From positions 194,423 to 258,422 of the forward strand of contig DASZBX010000106.1 of assembly GCA_035943635.1 (NCBI GenBank): a DNA stretch of 64,000 bases. Direction: 5' to 3'. The notes beneath the pieces are model-generated. The model was not told the DNA's origin, did not search any database, and saw nothing but the letters and a program-made list of their open reading frames with translations. A program made the translations under genes and the position numbers. The DNA is from DASZBX01 sp035943635. Its GTDB lineage: Bacteria; Actinomycetota; Actinomycetes; Streptomycetales; Catenulisporaceae. Positions 1 to 8,044 of this stretch are shown piece after piece. Positions within the stretch are counted from its first letter, which is position 1. Every line of letters begins with the position of its first letter.

Positions 1-642
1 GCCGCCTGGCTGCTGACCTTCCGGATGGAGGCCGCCGACGACGGCACGGCCGCGGGCCGGGCGCGGGCGAACGTGGACGGCGAGCAGGCCGCCTACCTGT
101 TCGCACTGTTGTACCCGGCGATGCCCGACGCGTCGCCGATGTTCCTGCGCCCGCTGGTCGCGGCCCTGGCCGGGACCGACCTGGCCGACGGCAATCCCGG
201 CGCGCGGTGCATCGCGTGGGGCGCGAGCCTGCTGCGGGGAGCGGGCGACGACGCGGCCGGATTGTTGCTGGACCGCAGTATCGAGTTGTTGGCGCGGGGG
301 CTGTCCCTCCCTTCGGTGGCCGGTCGCGATCGGTCGGCTGATCTGGTGACGTATGCCTCGGCCTTGTGGCGGCGCTACGAGTCGGGCGCTGGCGTCGGTG
401 ACGTCGCTGATACCGCCGATCCCGATGGCTTCGGTAGCCGCGGCGACCTCGGCGACCTCGGCGATCTGCAGCGTGCAGTCTCGGCGGCCACCGAGGCGGC
501 CACGCTCGCGTCGTCCGATGAGACCGTCGCGCTGATCCAGCAGAACCTGGCCGTCATGCTGCGGGAACTGGACGAACGCAAGAGCCGGTGGGCCACCGAG
601 GCCGTCCGCGCCGCAGTCGAGAAGCCCCGAATGCAGCGGTAA
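1..642 (+). CDS. 3' part of a hypothetical protein (truncated by the window edge)
   Basis: The reading frame is open from base 1 and a methionine at base 25 is internal (in-frame codons for AAWLLTFR precede it), so the true start lies outside the window. The visible 213 residues are Ala/Leu-rich and probably helical. A short repeated GDLGDLGDL stretch sits near residue 150 and a basic, charged helix ends the protein. I do not recognise a family. The helical repeats could belong to a TPR-like or regulatory protein, but no motif fixes this. It converges on the membrane protein gene at 707-1552. Confidence 0.6.
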   Translation, partial: AAWLLTFRMEAADDGTAAGRARANVDGEQAAYLFALLYPAMPDASPMFLRPLVAALAGTDLADGNPGARCIAWGASLLRGAGDDAAGLLLDRSIELLARGLSLPSVAGRDRSADLVTYASALWRRYESGAGVGDVADTADPDGFGSRGDLGDLGDLQRAVSAATEAATLASSDETVALIQQNLAVMLRELDERKSRWATEAVRAAVEKPRMQR

Positions 643-652
643 GCGCGGCGTA

Positions 653-680
653 GGGGAGCAACGTTCGGCCGCCGCTCCCC
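653..680. terminator. Short hairpin between convergent genes
   Basis: GGGGAGC (653-659) pairs with GCTCCCC (674-680) around a 14-base loop, between two convergent genes. There is no U-tract. Only seven base pairs, so moderate support. Confidence 0.4.
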
Positions 681-706
681 GCCCCCGATCTCGCCCTGAC
701 CCACCG

Positions 707-1552
707 TCAGTACCTGGGCAGTGCCAAGGCGGTCCGGGTCATCGTGCGGCCGCGCCACAGCATGAACGGCAGGGCTGTCAGGTCCACCAGCTCGGATATG
801 CCCACGCTGACGGCGAAGGTGGCGTTCACCGTCATCGAACTCGACACCACGACGAACCCGGCCACGGCGATGGGTATGCTCCAGCAGATCACCGCGACCG
901 CGACCGCCGCCCGCACCGGCTGTCCGGTCCCGCCGCGCAGCAGTTCCGCGGCCGCGAACCCGCCCGGCGCGGTCCGCCGCCCGGTCCGCCCGCCGCGGCC
1001 CGCGCCGCCCCAGCCGTGGCCGAAGGCCACCGCCAGCATGAACGAGACCAGGCCCAGGCTGATCATCGTCCCGGCCATCAGGTCGGCCCGTTCGATCGCC
1101 GGACTGGTCGAGGTCTGGACGGTCAGCGCACCGGCCCGGACCGCGATCTGCCGGCCCTTCCAGGTCTCCACCTGCACCTGTGTGCCGATCCGGTCGTCGG
1201 ACAGCAGGGCGTTGCTGCTCTGGAACGAGAACGACTCGGGCAGGCCCGTGCCGTCGTCGGCGACGTCGAGTTCGTAGACCGCGTGCTTGCCGCCCTGCTT
1301 GACGTAGGACACGATCTTGGCGTTCGCCCAGCTCACACAGTCCTGCTGCGGCCCGCTCCCGGCCGCGCAGGCCGGCGCGCGACCGGCCTCGTCGGCGTCG
1401 GACCAGGTGGCGAAGGTCGCCACGCCGGTGCCGAGCCAGGCCAGCAGCAGGATCCCGCTCAAGATGCCCAGGACGATCCGGCTGCTCCTGGGATCCCTGG
1501 TCCGCGTCGCGCGCCCGTACGGTTTTCGGCGCGCCTGTTCCCCACCCGACAT
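707..1552 (-). CDS. Multi-pass membrane protein of unknown function
   Basis: 281 residues. The start is the ATG at 1552, which has a GGGAGGGGA ribosome site just upstream; an upstream in-frame ATG at 1630 gives an unlikely Gly/Arg-rich extension. After a basic N-terminus there is a membrane segment (about residues 26-49), then an extracytoplasmic-looking domain of about 100 residues with two cysteines (ACAAGSGPQQDC) and beta-type sequence (VQVETWKGRQIAVRAG). Three further hydrophobic segments follow (around 155-180, 215-240 and 245-265). This resembles Streptomyces membrane proteins with a short outside beta domain, but I cannot name a family or job. It lies tail to tail with the truncated gene at the left edge. 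Confidence 0.6.
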   Translation of the reverse strand: MSGGEQARRKPYGRATRTRDPRSSRIVLGILSGILLLAWLGTGVATFATWSDADEAGRAPACAAGSGPQQDCVSWANAKIVSYVKQGGKHAVYELDVADDGTGLPESFSFQSSNALLSDDRIGTQVQVETWKGRQIAVRAGALTVQTSTSPAIERADLMAGTMISLGLVSFMLAVAFGHGWGGAGRGGRTGRRTAPGGFAAAELLRGGTGQPVRAAVAVAVICWSIPIAVAGFVVVSSSMTVNATFAVSVGISELVDLTALPFMLWRGRTMTRTALALPRY

Positions 1553-1717
1553 GACGGTCCCCTCCCTGCCGCGCCGCCACGGCCCGGCCCCCGGCCCGGC
1601 GCGTCCGACGCCCGACCCACCGCCCATCATGCGGCGCGAGGTCGCCTGCGCGCAACGACACCATCCACAGGCGAGTTTCCGCAGAATCCCGAGATTCTCG
1701 GGAACAGTTTCCGGAGC

Positions 1718-2509
1718 CTACCCGGTACGCAGGATATTGCTCAGTTCCCTGGCATGCCGGACGACCGCGTCCACGATCTGCGCGGAATGCCCGGCGTCGT
1801 CCAGCCGGACCGACGGGACCGAGCAGCTGATGGCGTCGACGGCCGGGTGCCGGCTTTCCAGCGCGACCGCGAAGCAGCCCAGGCCCGCGGTGTTCTCGCC
1901 GCGTTCCACCGCGTATCCGCGTTCGCGGGTGGCGGCCAGGTCGGCGAACAGGGCCGGGCGGTCGGTCAGGGTCAGGGAGGTCAGCGCGACCAGGTCCGGC
2001 GGGAGCAGCTCGTCGACCTGGTCGTCGGTGAGTTCGGCCAGCAGGGCCTTGCCCAGGGAGGTGGCGTGGGCCGGCAGCCGGCGCCCGACCCGGGAGGTCA
2101 GCCGCAGCTGGTGCGCGGACTCGCGGCTGGCCAGGTAGACCACGTCCGCGCCGTCCAGCCGGGCCAGGTGCACGGTCTCGTTGACCTCCGCGCGCAGTTC
2201 CTCCAGCACGCGGGTGGCCGCCCGGATCACCGGGTCCCGGTCCAGGTAGGAGGTGCCGACCAGCAGGGCCCGGACGCCGATGGAGTAGCCGGTGCCGCGC
2301 CGGTCCGTCTCCACCCAGCCGCGGGCCACCAGGGTGCGCAGCAGCACGAACAGGCTGGACTTGGGGTAGGACAGCTCCCGCTGCAGCTCGCTCAGGGTCA
2401 GCGGCTCGCTGGTGCGGGCCAGCAGTTCGAGCAGCTCGACGGTGCGGTCGGCGGACTTGACCGCGGCGGCGGGCGGGGCGGCGGCGCGTGGCCGCTGCTC
2501 GATGTCCAT
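1718..2509 (-). CDS. IclR-family transcriptional regulator
   Basis: 263 residues, the usual IclR length. An N-terminal winged helix-turn-helix (about 17-75: SADRTVELLELLA, then LTLSELQRELSYPKSSLFVLLRTLVARGWV) is followed by the IclR effector domain (about 90-250), including the LPAHATSLGKALLA motif. IclR proteins sense small organic acids or sugar acids. It is divergent from kdgD (GTG 2783). Two palindromes lie in the shared intergenic region, at 2583-2598 and 2685-2700, and the same motif recurs before the other sugar-acid genes in the window. I infer that it controls the glucarate/glucuronate genes and itself. The ligand is not known from the sequence. Confidence 0.93.
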   Translation of the reverse strand: MDIEQRPRAAAPPAAAVKSADRTVELLELLARTSEPLTLSELQRELSYPKSSLFVLLRTLVARGWVETDRRGTGYSIGVRALLVGTSYLDRDPVIRAATRVLEELRAEVNETVHLARLDGADVVYLASRESAHQLRLTSRVGRRLPAHATSLGKALLAELTDDQVDELLPPDLVALTSLTLTDRPALFADLAATRERGYAVERGENTAGLGCFAVALESRHPAVDAISCSVPSVRLDDAGHSAQIVDAVVRHARELSNILRTG

Positions 2510-2582
2510 CGGGTTCCCCTCTCTGCCGCCGGCCGGGCCGGCGGCGGACCGCGGTCAGGCCATCGTGCCAGCAGCGGAGTAT

Positions 2583-2598
2583 GTTCACAAGCGTGACC
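2583..2598. promoter_or_regulatory. Operator-like palindrome 1 (GTTCAC-N4-GTGACC)
   Basis: An imperfect copy of the GTTCAY-N4-RTGAAY palindrome, 74 bases upstream of the IclR start. It is closer to iclR than the second copy is, so it may mediate autoregulation. The binding protein is inferred. Confidence 0.55.
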
Positions 2599-2684
2599 GC
2601 CGCCCGGCGGCCCGCCCCGGCCGGTCGCCTTGACGGGCGATCACCCGGGTTCTAGAGTACCAGAGATTCATATTACTGGACAGT

Positions 2685-2700
2685 GTTCATGGTGATGAAC
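2685..2700. promoter_or_regulatory. Operator-like palindrome 2 (GTTCAT-N4-ATGAAC) before kdgD
   Basis: A perfect six-base arm palindrome, GTTCATGGTGATGAAC, lies 82 bases upstream of the kdgD GTG. Flanking bases extend the symmetry by one pair (T/A). It is the same motif as at 7440, 7563 and 13441. It is most likely an IclR operator for the kdgD operon. Confidence 0.7.
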
Positions 2701-2782
2701 ACGGTGCCGGTGGCCTTCCTCCGCCCGACCTGCCCGCCGCCGTGGACCAGAAGCTCTCGGCTCACCGAAGGGACCTCCTGCC

Positions 2783-3721
2783 GTGCCGCCCAAACCCGCC
2801 CCGATCCGCCGCCTCGACGGCCTGCTGTTCTTCCCCGTCACCGCCTTCACGCCGGACGGCGCCTTCGCCGAGGGCCCCTACCGCGAGCACGTCGCGGCCC
2901 GGCTGGCCGACGGCCCCGGCGGGGTCTTCGCCGCCTGCGGCACCGGCGAGTTCCCGGCCCTGGCCCCGGACGAGTACCGCAGCGTGGTCGCCGCCGCGGT
3001 CGCCGCCGTGGCCGAGACCTCCGGCGGCCGGGTCCCGGTGATCGGCGGCTGCGGCTACGGCACCGCCCTGGCCACCGTCTACGCCCACGCCGCCGAGGAG
3101 GCCGGGGCGGACGGCCTGCTCGTCCTGCCGCCCAACGGCGTCGACGGCGGCCAGGAGGGCCTGCTGCGCCACTACACCGCCCTGGCCGAGTCCACCGACC
3201 TGGACCTGATCCTCTACCAGCGCGACAACACCGTCTTCAGCCCGGACACCGTGGTGCGCCTGGCCGAGGTGCCCAACATCGTCGGGTTCAAGGACGGCCG
3301 CGGCGACCTGGACCTGATGCTGCGGATCGTCAGCGCCGTGCGCACCGGCGGTCGCAGCGACTTCCAGTACTTCAACGGCATGCCCACCGCCGAGGTCACC
3401 CAGCAGGCCTACCGGGCGATCGGGGTCCCGCTGTACTCCTCCGCGGTGTTCTGCTTCGCCCCGGACATCGCCCTGGCCTTCTGCCGCGCCCTGGCCGCCG
3501 AAGACCACAAGACCGTCGACACCGTCGTCGACGTCTTCTTCCGCCCCTACGTCGAACTGCGCCACAGCCGCCCGGGCTACGCCGTCTCCCTGGTCAAGGC
3601 CGCCACCCGGGCCGTCGGGCACGAGGTCGGGCGGGTGCGCGCCCCGCTGGAGGAGCCGGCGCCCGAGCACGTGGACCGGGTGCTCGCCCTGATCGCGCAG
3701 GTCAGGGCGGCCCTCGGGTGA
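2783..3721 (+). CDS. kdgD: 5-dehydro-4-deoxyglucarate dehydratase
   Basis: 312 residues. The GTG start at 2783 follows a GAAGGGACC ribosome site. This is a DapA/NAL-superfamily TIM barrel. The Schiff-base lysine is in VGFKDGRGD (about residue 171), the YxR element is in LILYQRDN, and the substrate loop is GTGEFPAL near residue 53. Family members dehydrate and decarboxylate 5-dehydro-4-deoxyglucarate to 2-oxoglutarate semialdehyde in the cytoplasm, the step after glucarate dehydratase, which is encoded at 8827-10128. The gene overlaps the next one by four bases (GTGA), so translation is probably coupled. Expression is likely under the IclR-type palindromes upstream. Confidence 0.93.
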   Translation: MPPKPAPIRRLDGLLFFPVTAFTPDGAFAEGPYREHVAARLADGPGGVFAACGTGEFPALAPDEYRSVVAAAVAAVAETSGGRVPVIGGCGYGTALATVYAHAAEEAGADGLLVLPPNGVDGGQEGLLRHYTALAESTDLDLILYQRDNTVFSPDTVVRLAEVPNIVGFKDGRGDLDLMLRIVSAVRTGGRSDFQYFNGMPTAEVTQQAYRAIGVPLYSSAVFCFAPDIALAFCRALAAEDHKTVDTVVDVFFRPYVELRHSRPGYAVSLVKAATRAVGHEVGRVRAPLEEPAPEHVDRVLALIAQVRAALG

Positions 3722-4941
3722 CCGGCATAGGGGCGAACCTCTACCCGTGGGACGTGGTCGGCGACCCGGCCTGCCCGGACCGGATCGCGGCCCTCGGCGC
3801 GGACCGGGTCACCCTGGCCGCGGCGTACCACACGGTCCGGGCGCTGACCCCGCGGCACCCGGAGCACAAGGTCGTCACGGCCGCGCACTCGGCGGTCTAC
3901 TACCGTCCGGACCCGCACAGGTGGCAGGGGTCTGTGCTCCAGCCCGCCGAGGCCGCGTGGTCACCGCGCTCCTTCCCCAAGGCCGCCGCCGCACTGCGCA
4001 CCGCGGGCCTGAAGGTGTACGCGTGGACGGTCCTCGTGCACAACCAGCGACTGGGCACCATGCACCCGCAGCACGCGGTGACCAACGCCTACGGCGACGT
4101 GTACCCCTGGGCCCTGTGCGCGAACTCCCCGGAGGTCCGCGAGTACTGCGCGAGACTCGCGGGCGAGGTCGCCGAGCAGGAGGACATCGACGGGATCGAA
4201 CTGGAGTCCTGCGGCTGGTACGGCTTCGACCACCTGCACGCCCACGACAAGACCGCCGGCGTGGCCCTGGAACCGTCGACCAAGCAGCTGATGAACCTGT
4301 GCTTCTGCGCCGCCTGCGTCGCGCAGTACGCGGACCTCGGCCTGGCCGGGCTGCGCGCGGACGTGCGCCGCGCGCTGGACGAGGTCTTCGCCGGACGCCG
4401 CGCCGCCGCGGTGCCCGCCCCCGACGTGGCCGGCGGCCTGGCCGCCTACACCGACGGCGACGCGCAGGGCGGCAACAGCGGCGACCTGGGCTGGCACGCC
4501 CTGATCGCCGCCCGCCGGATGCGGGCCGAGGCGGCCGCGCGGCTGCGCGCCGAGGCCGTCGCCGCGGTCCGCCGGGTCCGCCCGGACCTGCCGGTCCTGC
4601 TGCACGCCAGCGCCGACCCGCACGCGGTCGGCGCGAACCCCGGCTGCCCGCCGAGCCCCGACTCGGGCGCCGTGCTCCAGTGCGGCGTGCGCTCGGCCGC
4701 CGCCCTGGCCGCGGTCCGCGAATACGCCGACGCGGCCAGCCGCTTCGACCCGCCGCAGCCGCTGGCCGCGACCGTGAACATCGTCGCCGGCCTGGGCGGT
4801 GCCCGCGACGACCTGGCCGCCTGGTGCACCGAACTGCGCGCGGCCGGCGCCGATGAACTGCGGTTCTACCACGCCGGACTCGCCAGCGCGGCCGACCTCG
4901 CGGCCGCCGCCGAGGCCGGCCGCGCGTTCAGCGCCGGCTGA
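3718..4941 (+). CDS. TIM-barrel glycosidase-like protein of unknown function, coupled to kdgD
   Basis: 407 residues from the GTG at 3718, which overlaps the kdgD stop codon. Alanine-rich. The pattern suggests a TIM barrel of the glycoside hydrolase type: GANLYPWDV at the first strand, VYAWTVLVHNQR, then DGIELESCGWYGFDH with acidic residues at a strand end, a CFCAAC cysteine cluster (about 200-205), VLLHASADPH, and a final ELRFYHAG strand. Similar hypothetical proteins are common in actinomycetes beside sugar-acid genes. The coupling to kdgD argues for a role in using a uronic acid, perhaps as a glycosidase, lactonase or isomerase. No reaction can be assigned. Confidence 0.75.
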   Translation: MTGIGANLYPWDVVGDPACPDRIAALGADRVTLAAAYHTVRALTPRHPEHKVVTAAHSAVYYRPDPHRWQGSVLQPAEAAWSPRSFPKAAAALRTAGLKVYAWTVLVHNQRLGTMHPQHAVTNAYGDVYPWALCANSPEVREYCARLAGEVAEQEDIDGIELESCGWYGFDHLHAHDKTAGVALEPSTKQLMNLCFCAACVAQYADLGLAGLRADVRRALDEVFAGRRAAAVPAPDVAGGLAAYTDGDAQGGNSGDLGWHALIAARRMRAEAAARLRAEAVAAVRRVRPDLPVLLHASADPHAVGANPGCPPSPDSGAVLQCGVRSAAALAAVREYADAASRFDPPQPLAATVNIVAGLGGARDDLAAWCTELRAAGADELRFYHAGLASAADLAAAAEAGRAFSAG

Positions 4942-4967
4942 CCCGGTCCGCACCGAAGCAGACAACA

Positions 4968-5005
4968 GGCCGGGCCCGCCGCAACACTCTGCGACGGGCC
5001 CGGCC
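4968..5005. terminator. Bidirectional terminator hairpin
   Basis: A perfect 11-bp stem, GGCCGGGCCCG (4968-4978) with CGGGCCCGGCC (4995-5005), lies between the convergent kdgD operon and ahcY. It has a 16-base loop and no U-tract, typical of actinomycete terminators. Confidence 0.7.
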
Positions 5006-5054
5006 GTGGCCTGAACGGCCGTCAGTTCCGCTCTGCCGGCAGCGGATCAGCGAA

Positions 5055-6509
5055 TCAGTACCGGTAGTGGTCCGGCTTGTACGGCCCTTCCACGTCCACG
5101 CCCAGGTACTCGGCCTGCTTCTTCGACAGCGTGGTCAGGTGCACGCCGAGCGCGTCCAGGTGCAGGCGCGCGACCTTCTCGTCCAGGTGCTTGGGCAGCA
5201 CGTAGACCTTGTTCTCGAACCCGGTCGGCCGGGTGTAGAGCTCGATCTGGGCCAGCGCCTGGTTGGTGAAGGAGCTGGACATCACGAAGCTCGGGTGCCC
5301 GGTCGCGTTGCCCAGGTTCAGCAGCCGCCCCTCGGACAGCACGATCACCGCGTGCCCGTCCGGGAAGACCCACTGGTGCACCTGCGGCTTGATCTGGATC
5401 TTCTCGATCCCCGGGATCTTCGCCAGCCCGGCCATGTCGATCTCGGTGTCGAAGTGGCCGATGTTGCCCAGGATCGCGTTGTGCTTCATCCGGCTGATCT
5501 GCTCGGCCGAGACGATGTCGTCGCAGCCGGTGGCGGTGATCACCACGTCGGCCTCCGGCAGCACCTCGTCCAGGCGCAGCACCTGCATGCCGTCCATCGC
5601 GGCCTGCAGCGCGCAGATCGGGTCGACCTCGGTGACCACGACCCGGGCGCCCTGGCCGCGCAGCGACTCGGCCGCGCCCTTGCCCACGTCGCCGTACCCG
5701 CACACTACCGCGAGCTTGCCGCCGAGCATCACGTCCGTGCCCCGGTTGATCCCGTCGATCAGGGAGTGCCGGATGCCGTACTTGTTGTCGAACTTCGACT
5801 TGGTCACCGAGTCGTTCACGTTGAACGCCGGGAACAGCAGCCGGCCGTCGCGCTCGAGCTGGTAGAGCCGGATCACTCCGGCCGTGGTCTCCTCCGACAC
5901 CCCGCGCAGCCCGGCCGCGATCCGGGTGAACCGCCCGCCGTCGGCCGCCACGCTCTCGGCCAGCACCCGCAGGAACTGCACGTACTCGGCGTGGTCGTCC
6001 GCGGCCGGCTCCGGGACCAGCCCGGCCGCCTCGAACTCCACGCCCTTGTGCACCAGCACGGTCGCGTCCCCGCCGTCGTCGACCAGGCTGGTCGGGCCCA
6101 GGCCGTCGCCGAAGTCGAACAGGCGGGAGGTGAACTGCCAGTACTCCTCCAGGCTCTCGCCCTTGTACGCGAACACGCTCACCCCGGCCGGGGCGTCGAC
6201 GGTGCCGTCCGGGCCGACCACGACCGCCGCGGCGGCCTCGTCCTGGGTGGAGTAGATGTTGCACGACACCCAGCGCACCTGCGCGCCGAGCGCGGTGAGG
6301 GTCTCGATCAGGACCGCGGTCTGCACGGTCATGTGCAGCGAGCCGGCGATGCGGGCCCCGCGCAGGGGCTGCGCCTGCGCGAACTCGCGGCGGATGGCCG
6401 TCAGGCCCGGCATCTCGTGCTCGGCCAGCCGGATCTGGTGCCGGCCGGACTCGGCCAGGGACAGGTCCGCCACGGCGAACTCGATCCCGTTGACGCTCTG
6501 GATCTCCAC
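5055..6509 (-). CDS. ahcY: Adenosylhomocysteinase
   Basis: 484 residues, full length. It hydrolyses S-adenosylhomocysteine to adenosine and homocysteine in the activated methyl cycle, with NAD as a bound cofactor. Visible hallmarks are LHMTVQTAVLIETL near the N-terminus, NVNDSVTKSKFDN with catalytic Lys/Asp, the Rossmann loop CGYGDVGKG (about residues 268-276), GNIGHFDTEID, and the C-terminal KPDHYRY tail that completes the neighbouring subunit's site. The GTG start at 6509 has AAAGGG ten bases upstream. A 130-base leader separates it from an SAH riboswitch and terminator at 6642-6727, which should raise expression when SAH accumulates. Confidence 0.98.
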   Translation of the reverse strand: MEIQSVNGIEFAVADLSLAESGRHQIRLAEHEMPGLTAIRREFAQAQPLRGARIAGSLHMTVQTAVLIETLTALGAQVRWVSCNIYSTQDEAAAAVVVGPDGTVDAPAGVSVFAYKGESLEEYWQFTSRLFDFGDGLGPTSLVDDGGDATVLVHKGVEFEAAGLVPEPAADDHAEYVQFLRVLAESVAADGGRFTRIAAGLRGVSEETTAGVIRLYQLERDGRLLFPAFNVNDSVTKSKFDNKYGIRHSLIDGINRGTDVMLGGKLAVVCGYGDVGKGAAESLRGQGARVVVTEVDPICALQAAMDGMQVLRLDEVLPEADVVITATGCDDIVSAEQISRMKHNAILGNIGHFDTEIDMAGLAKIPGIEKIQIKPQVHQWVFPDGHAVIVLSEGRLLNLGNATGHPSFVMSSSFTNQALAQIELYTRPTGFENKVYVLPKHLDEKVARLHLDALGVHLTTLSKKQAEYLGVDVEGPYKPDHYRY

Positions 6510-6641
6510 TGTCGTGATTCCCTTTCACGATCGTTTTTCGGGTCGGAGACCTGGAGGGTGCGCGCCGGCAGCGCGGCCCGGCCCGCCCGGCGGCGCGGAT
6601 GCGGCCGGGGTGGACTGGCGGGTCCGGATGCCGGGAATGCG

Positions 6642-6668
6642 AAAAGGCGCCTCCAGATCGGAGGCGCC
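6642..6668 (-). terminator. Riboswitch-controlled intrinsic terminator before ahcY
   Basis: Read on the minus strand, GGCGCCTCC (6668-6660), loop GATCT, GGAGGCGCC (6654-6646), then TTTT (6645-6642). The 9-bp stem plus U-run is a textbook intrinsic terminator. Its 5' arm is also the 3' strand of the SAH aptamer P1 helix, so the two structures exclude each other. Confidence 0.85.
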
Positions 6669-6729
6669 CTTGGTGGTCCTGATGCCGGGCCGAGCGTGGC
6701 GGACCGAGGGGTCCGTCGCAGCGCCTCTC
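6661..6729 (-). promoter_or_regulatory. S-adenosylhomocysteine (SAH) riboswitch
   Basis: The minus strand shows the SAH aptamer layout: GAGGCGC (6727-6721), then TGCGAC, a hairpin GGACC-CCTC-GGTCC, then GCCACGCTCGG, a linker, and AAGGGCGCCTC. GAGGCGC pairs perfectly with GCGCCTC (6667-6661) to close P1. Known SAH elements carry GCGCUGCGAC and the CUCGG segment in these positions and sit before ahcY or methionine genes. SAH binding should stabilise P1, block the terminator at 6642-6668 and switch ahcY on. It is recognised by eye; the pseudoknot was not computed. Confidence 0.85.
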
Positions 6730-6867
6730 GACCTCGACAGCGCTCGTACGGCGCCCTTCGAGACTAGCACGCCGGCGGCGGACCGGAAGCGGACCGCCGC
6801 CGGACCGACGGTGGTGACGGACGGCGGAGAAGGCGCGAACCGGGGCGCGCGCCCTCGCCGCCGCGGG

Positions 6868-7255
6868 TCAGCAGCCGGAGGGGGCCACGTCCAGGTTGTA
6901 CGCGTCGTGGTCGTAGTTCCAGCCCTTGGCCACCGGGCCGTCCGACGCCGGGTCGCCCGCACTGTCGACCAGCCCTCCAGGCCGCCGTCCGCGTCCGGTT
7001 CGTTGCCCCCGGCGACCAGGTTGGCCACCTGCTTGAGCAGGGCGCTGTCCACGCTTGCGCCGCCGGCGGCCTTGGCGCCGGGATCCTGTCGGTCCACCAG
7101 GTCGGTAGTGACGATCGAGACGGTCAGTCCGCCCGACGCGGCGACCGCGGTGCTGGTCAGGACGAGTCCGGCCGTGCCGGCGGCGATGACGGCGAAGCGG
7201 CCAGGGCGGCGGTGTATCCGCCGGTTCGGCGCCCGCGAGCGCTGGGTGTGGTCAC
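6868..7255 (-). pseudogene. Small secreted or membrane-anchored protein with two frameshifts
   Basis: A GTG at 7255 has a strong GGAGG site eight bases upstream. It begins a basic N-terminus (TTPSARGRRTGGY) that runs out of frame. The expected hydrophobic signal segment (FAVIAAGTAGLVLTSTAVAA) follows in the +1 frame, as do VTTDLVDRQDPGAKAAGG and DSALLKQVANLVAGGNEPD. The protein then continues in the third frame through DSAGDPASDGPVAKGWNYD to NLDVAPSGC and a stop at 6868. Both shifts correspond to loss of one base. It looks like a decayed gene, though two sequencing errors would give the same picture. The family is not recognised. Confidence 0.5.
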
Positions 7256-7439
7256 TTCTGATTCCTCCGGTGGCAGGGGATCGGTGGACGCCGGCCGGTG
7301 GCCCGGCGCTGCTCGTACGGCCGGGCGCCGGGTGGCCGCCACCCCCCGCCGCGGTCCGGCCGCGTCGAGGGATACCGTGCGCCGCCCCGGTGATGCGCGG
7401 CAAGCCCCGATCGGATAATATTTCAGAAATATGACCAGA

Positions 7440-7455
7440 GTTCACGTATGTGAAT
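7440..7455. promoter_or_regulatory. Operator-like palindrome 3 (GTTCAC-N4-GTGAAT)
   Basis: GTTCACGTATGTGAAT, one mismatch from perfect symmetry, lies in an AT-richer stretch upstream of the ABC importer remnants and glucarate dehydratase. It shares the motif found before kdgD and the GH79 gene. Confidence 0.65.
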
Positions 7456-7562
7456 AAAATAGCTCCGGCAAAGCCCTGCCGCAAAAACAGTAATGGACCT
7501 TGATGGATTTGGAGCCGTCAGTAGGGTGCGACGCAAGCACGCTGTTCATGTTTCTGTATCTA

Positions 7563-7578
7563 GTTCATACTCATGAAT
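7563..7578. promoter_or_regulatory. Operator-like palindrome 4 (GTTCAT-N4-ATGAAT)
   Basis: GTTCATACTCATGAAT, 26 bases upstream of the surviving piece of the substrate-binding protein gene. Its arms match the other copies. It probably governs the importer and gudD operon. Confidence 0.65.
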
Positions 7579-7603
7579 ACTCACGGCTACGGAGCATCCA
7601 TGA

Positions 7604-7780
7604 CCCGCACCAGATCACCCCGGCCAATACGACTCCTTCCCGAACTGGACCGCCCTGCGCCAGCTGACCTCGAACGACGTCAACGCCGTGATGGCCGACT
7701 GCGCGGCCCCGGCCGCCGCCATGAGCACCCTGAACTCCCAGTTCCAGGCCGCCCTGGCCCAGCAGGGGATCGCGGGATAG
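7604..7780 (+). pseudogene. C-terminal remnant of a sugar ABC transporter substrate-binding protein
   Basis: The frame opens after a TGA at 7601 and has no start codon. It encodes about 58 residues ending at TAG 7778-7780: YDSFPNWTALRQLTSND, then AVMADCAAPAAAMSTLNSQF and QAALAQQGIAG. This is the typical C-terminal helix pattern of extracellular sugar-binding lipoproteins, in which a few Trp/Leu helices end with Gln/Ala repeats. The rest of the gene and the first permease that normally follows are missing, so the importer operon has lost several kilobases here. Confidence 0.6.
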
Positions 7781-8044
7781 GCCGGGTCGACCACACACAT
7801 GACACTGAGTCTCAGCGCGCGCGGCGCCGGCGGAGCAGTCCGCCGGCGCCGCCACGGCTCCGCCGCCCTGCCCCGGCTCTACCTCGGAGAGCTGACATGG
7901 CCATAGTCGGATCCTCGGCCACCGCCCGCGGCCTGGCCCTGCCCGGCCGCCGCGGCCGCCGGACGGCACAAGGCCGCGCGCCTGGCCCTGCGGCTGCTCG
8001 GATACGCCGCCGCGCTGGGTGTCTTCCTGCTCCCGCTCTGGTCG

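Larger units (their letters stand above)
7256..7603. other. Intergenic stretch holding two operator-like palindromes
   Basis: No convincing gene. The left third is GC-rich. From 7420 to 7580 the base composition drops sharply and two copies of the GTTCAY-N4-RTGAAY palindrome occur (7440 and 7563), plus a half site at 7544-7549. This is probably the original promoter region of the sugar ABC importer operon. Confidence 0.6.

Noticed and set aside
375..2588. Very long antisense frames, for example 737 codons at 375-2588 and 956 codons at 47843-50713
   Set aside because: These are typical shadows in high-GC DNA: extreme Arg/Gly/Pro content and no motifs, opposite well-supported genes.
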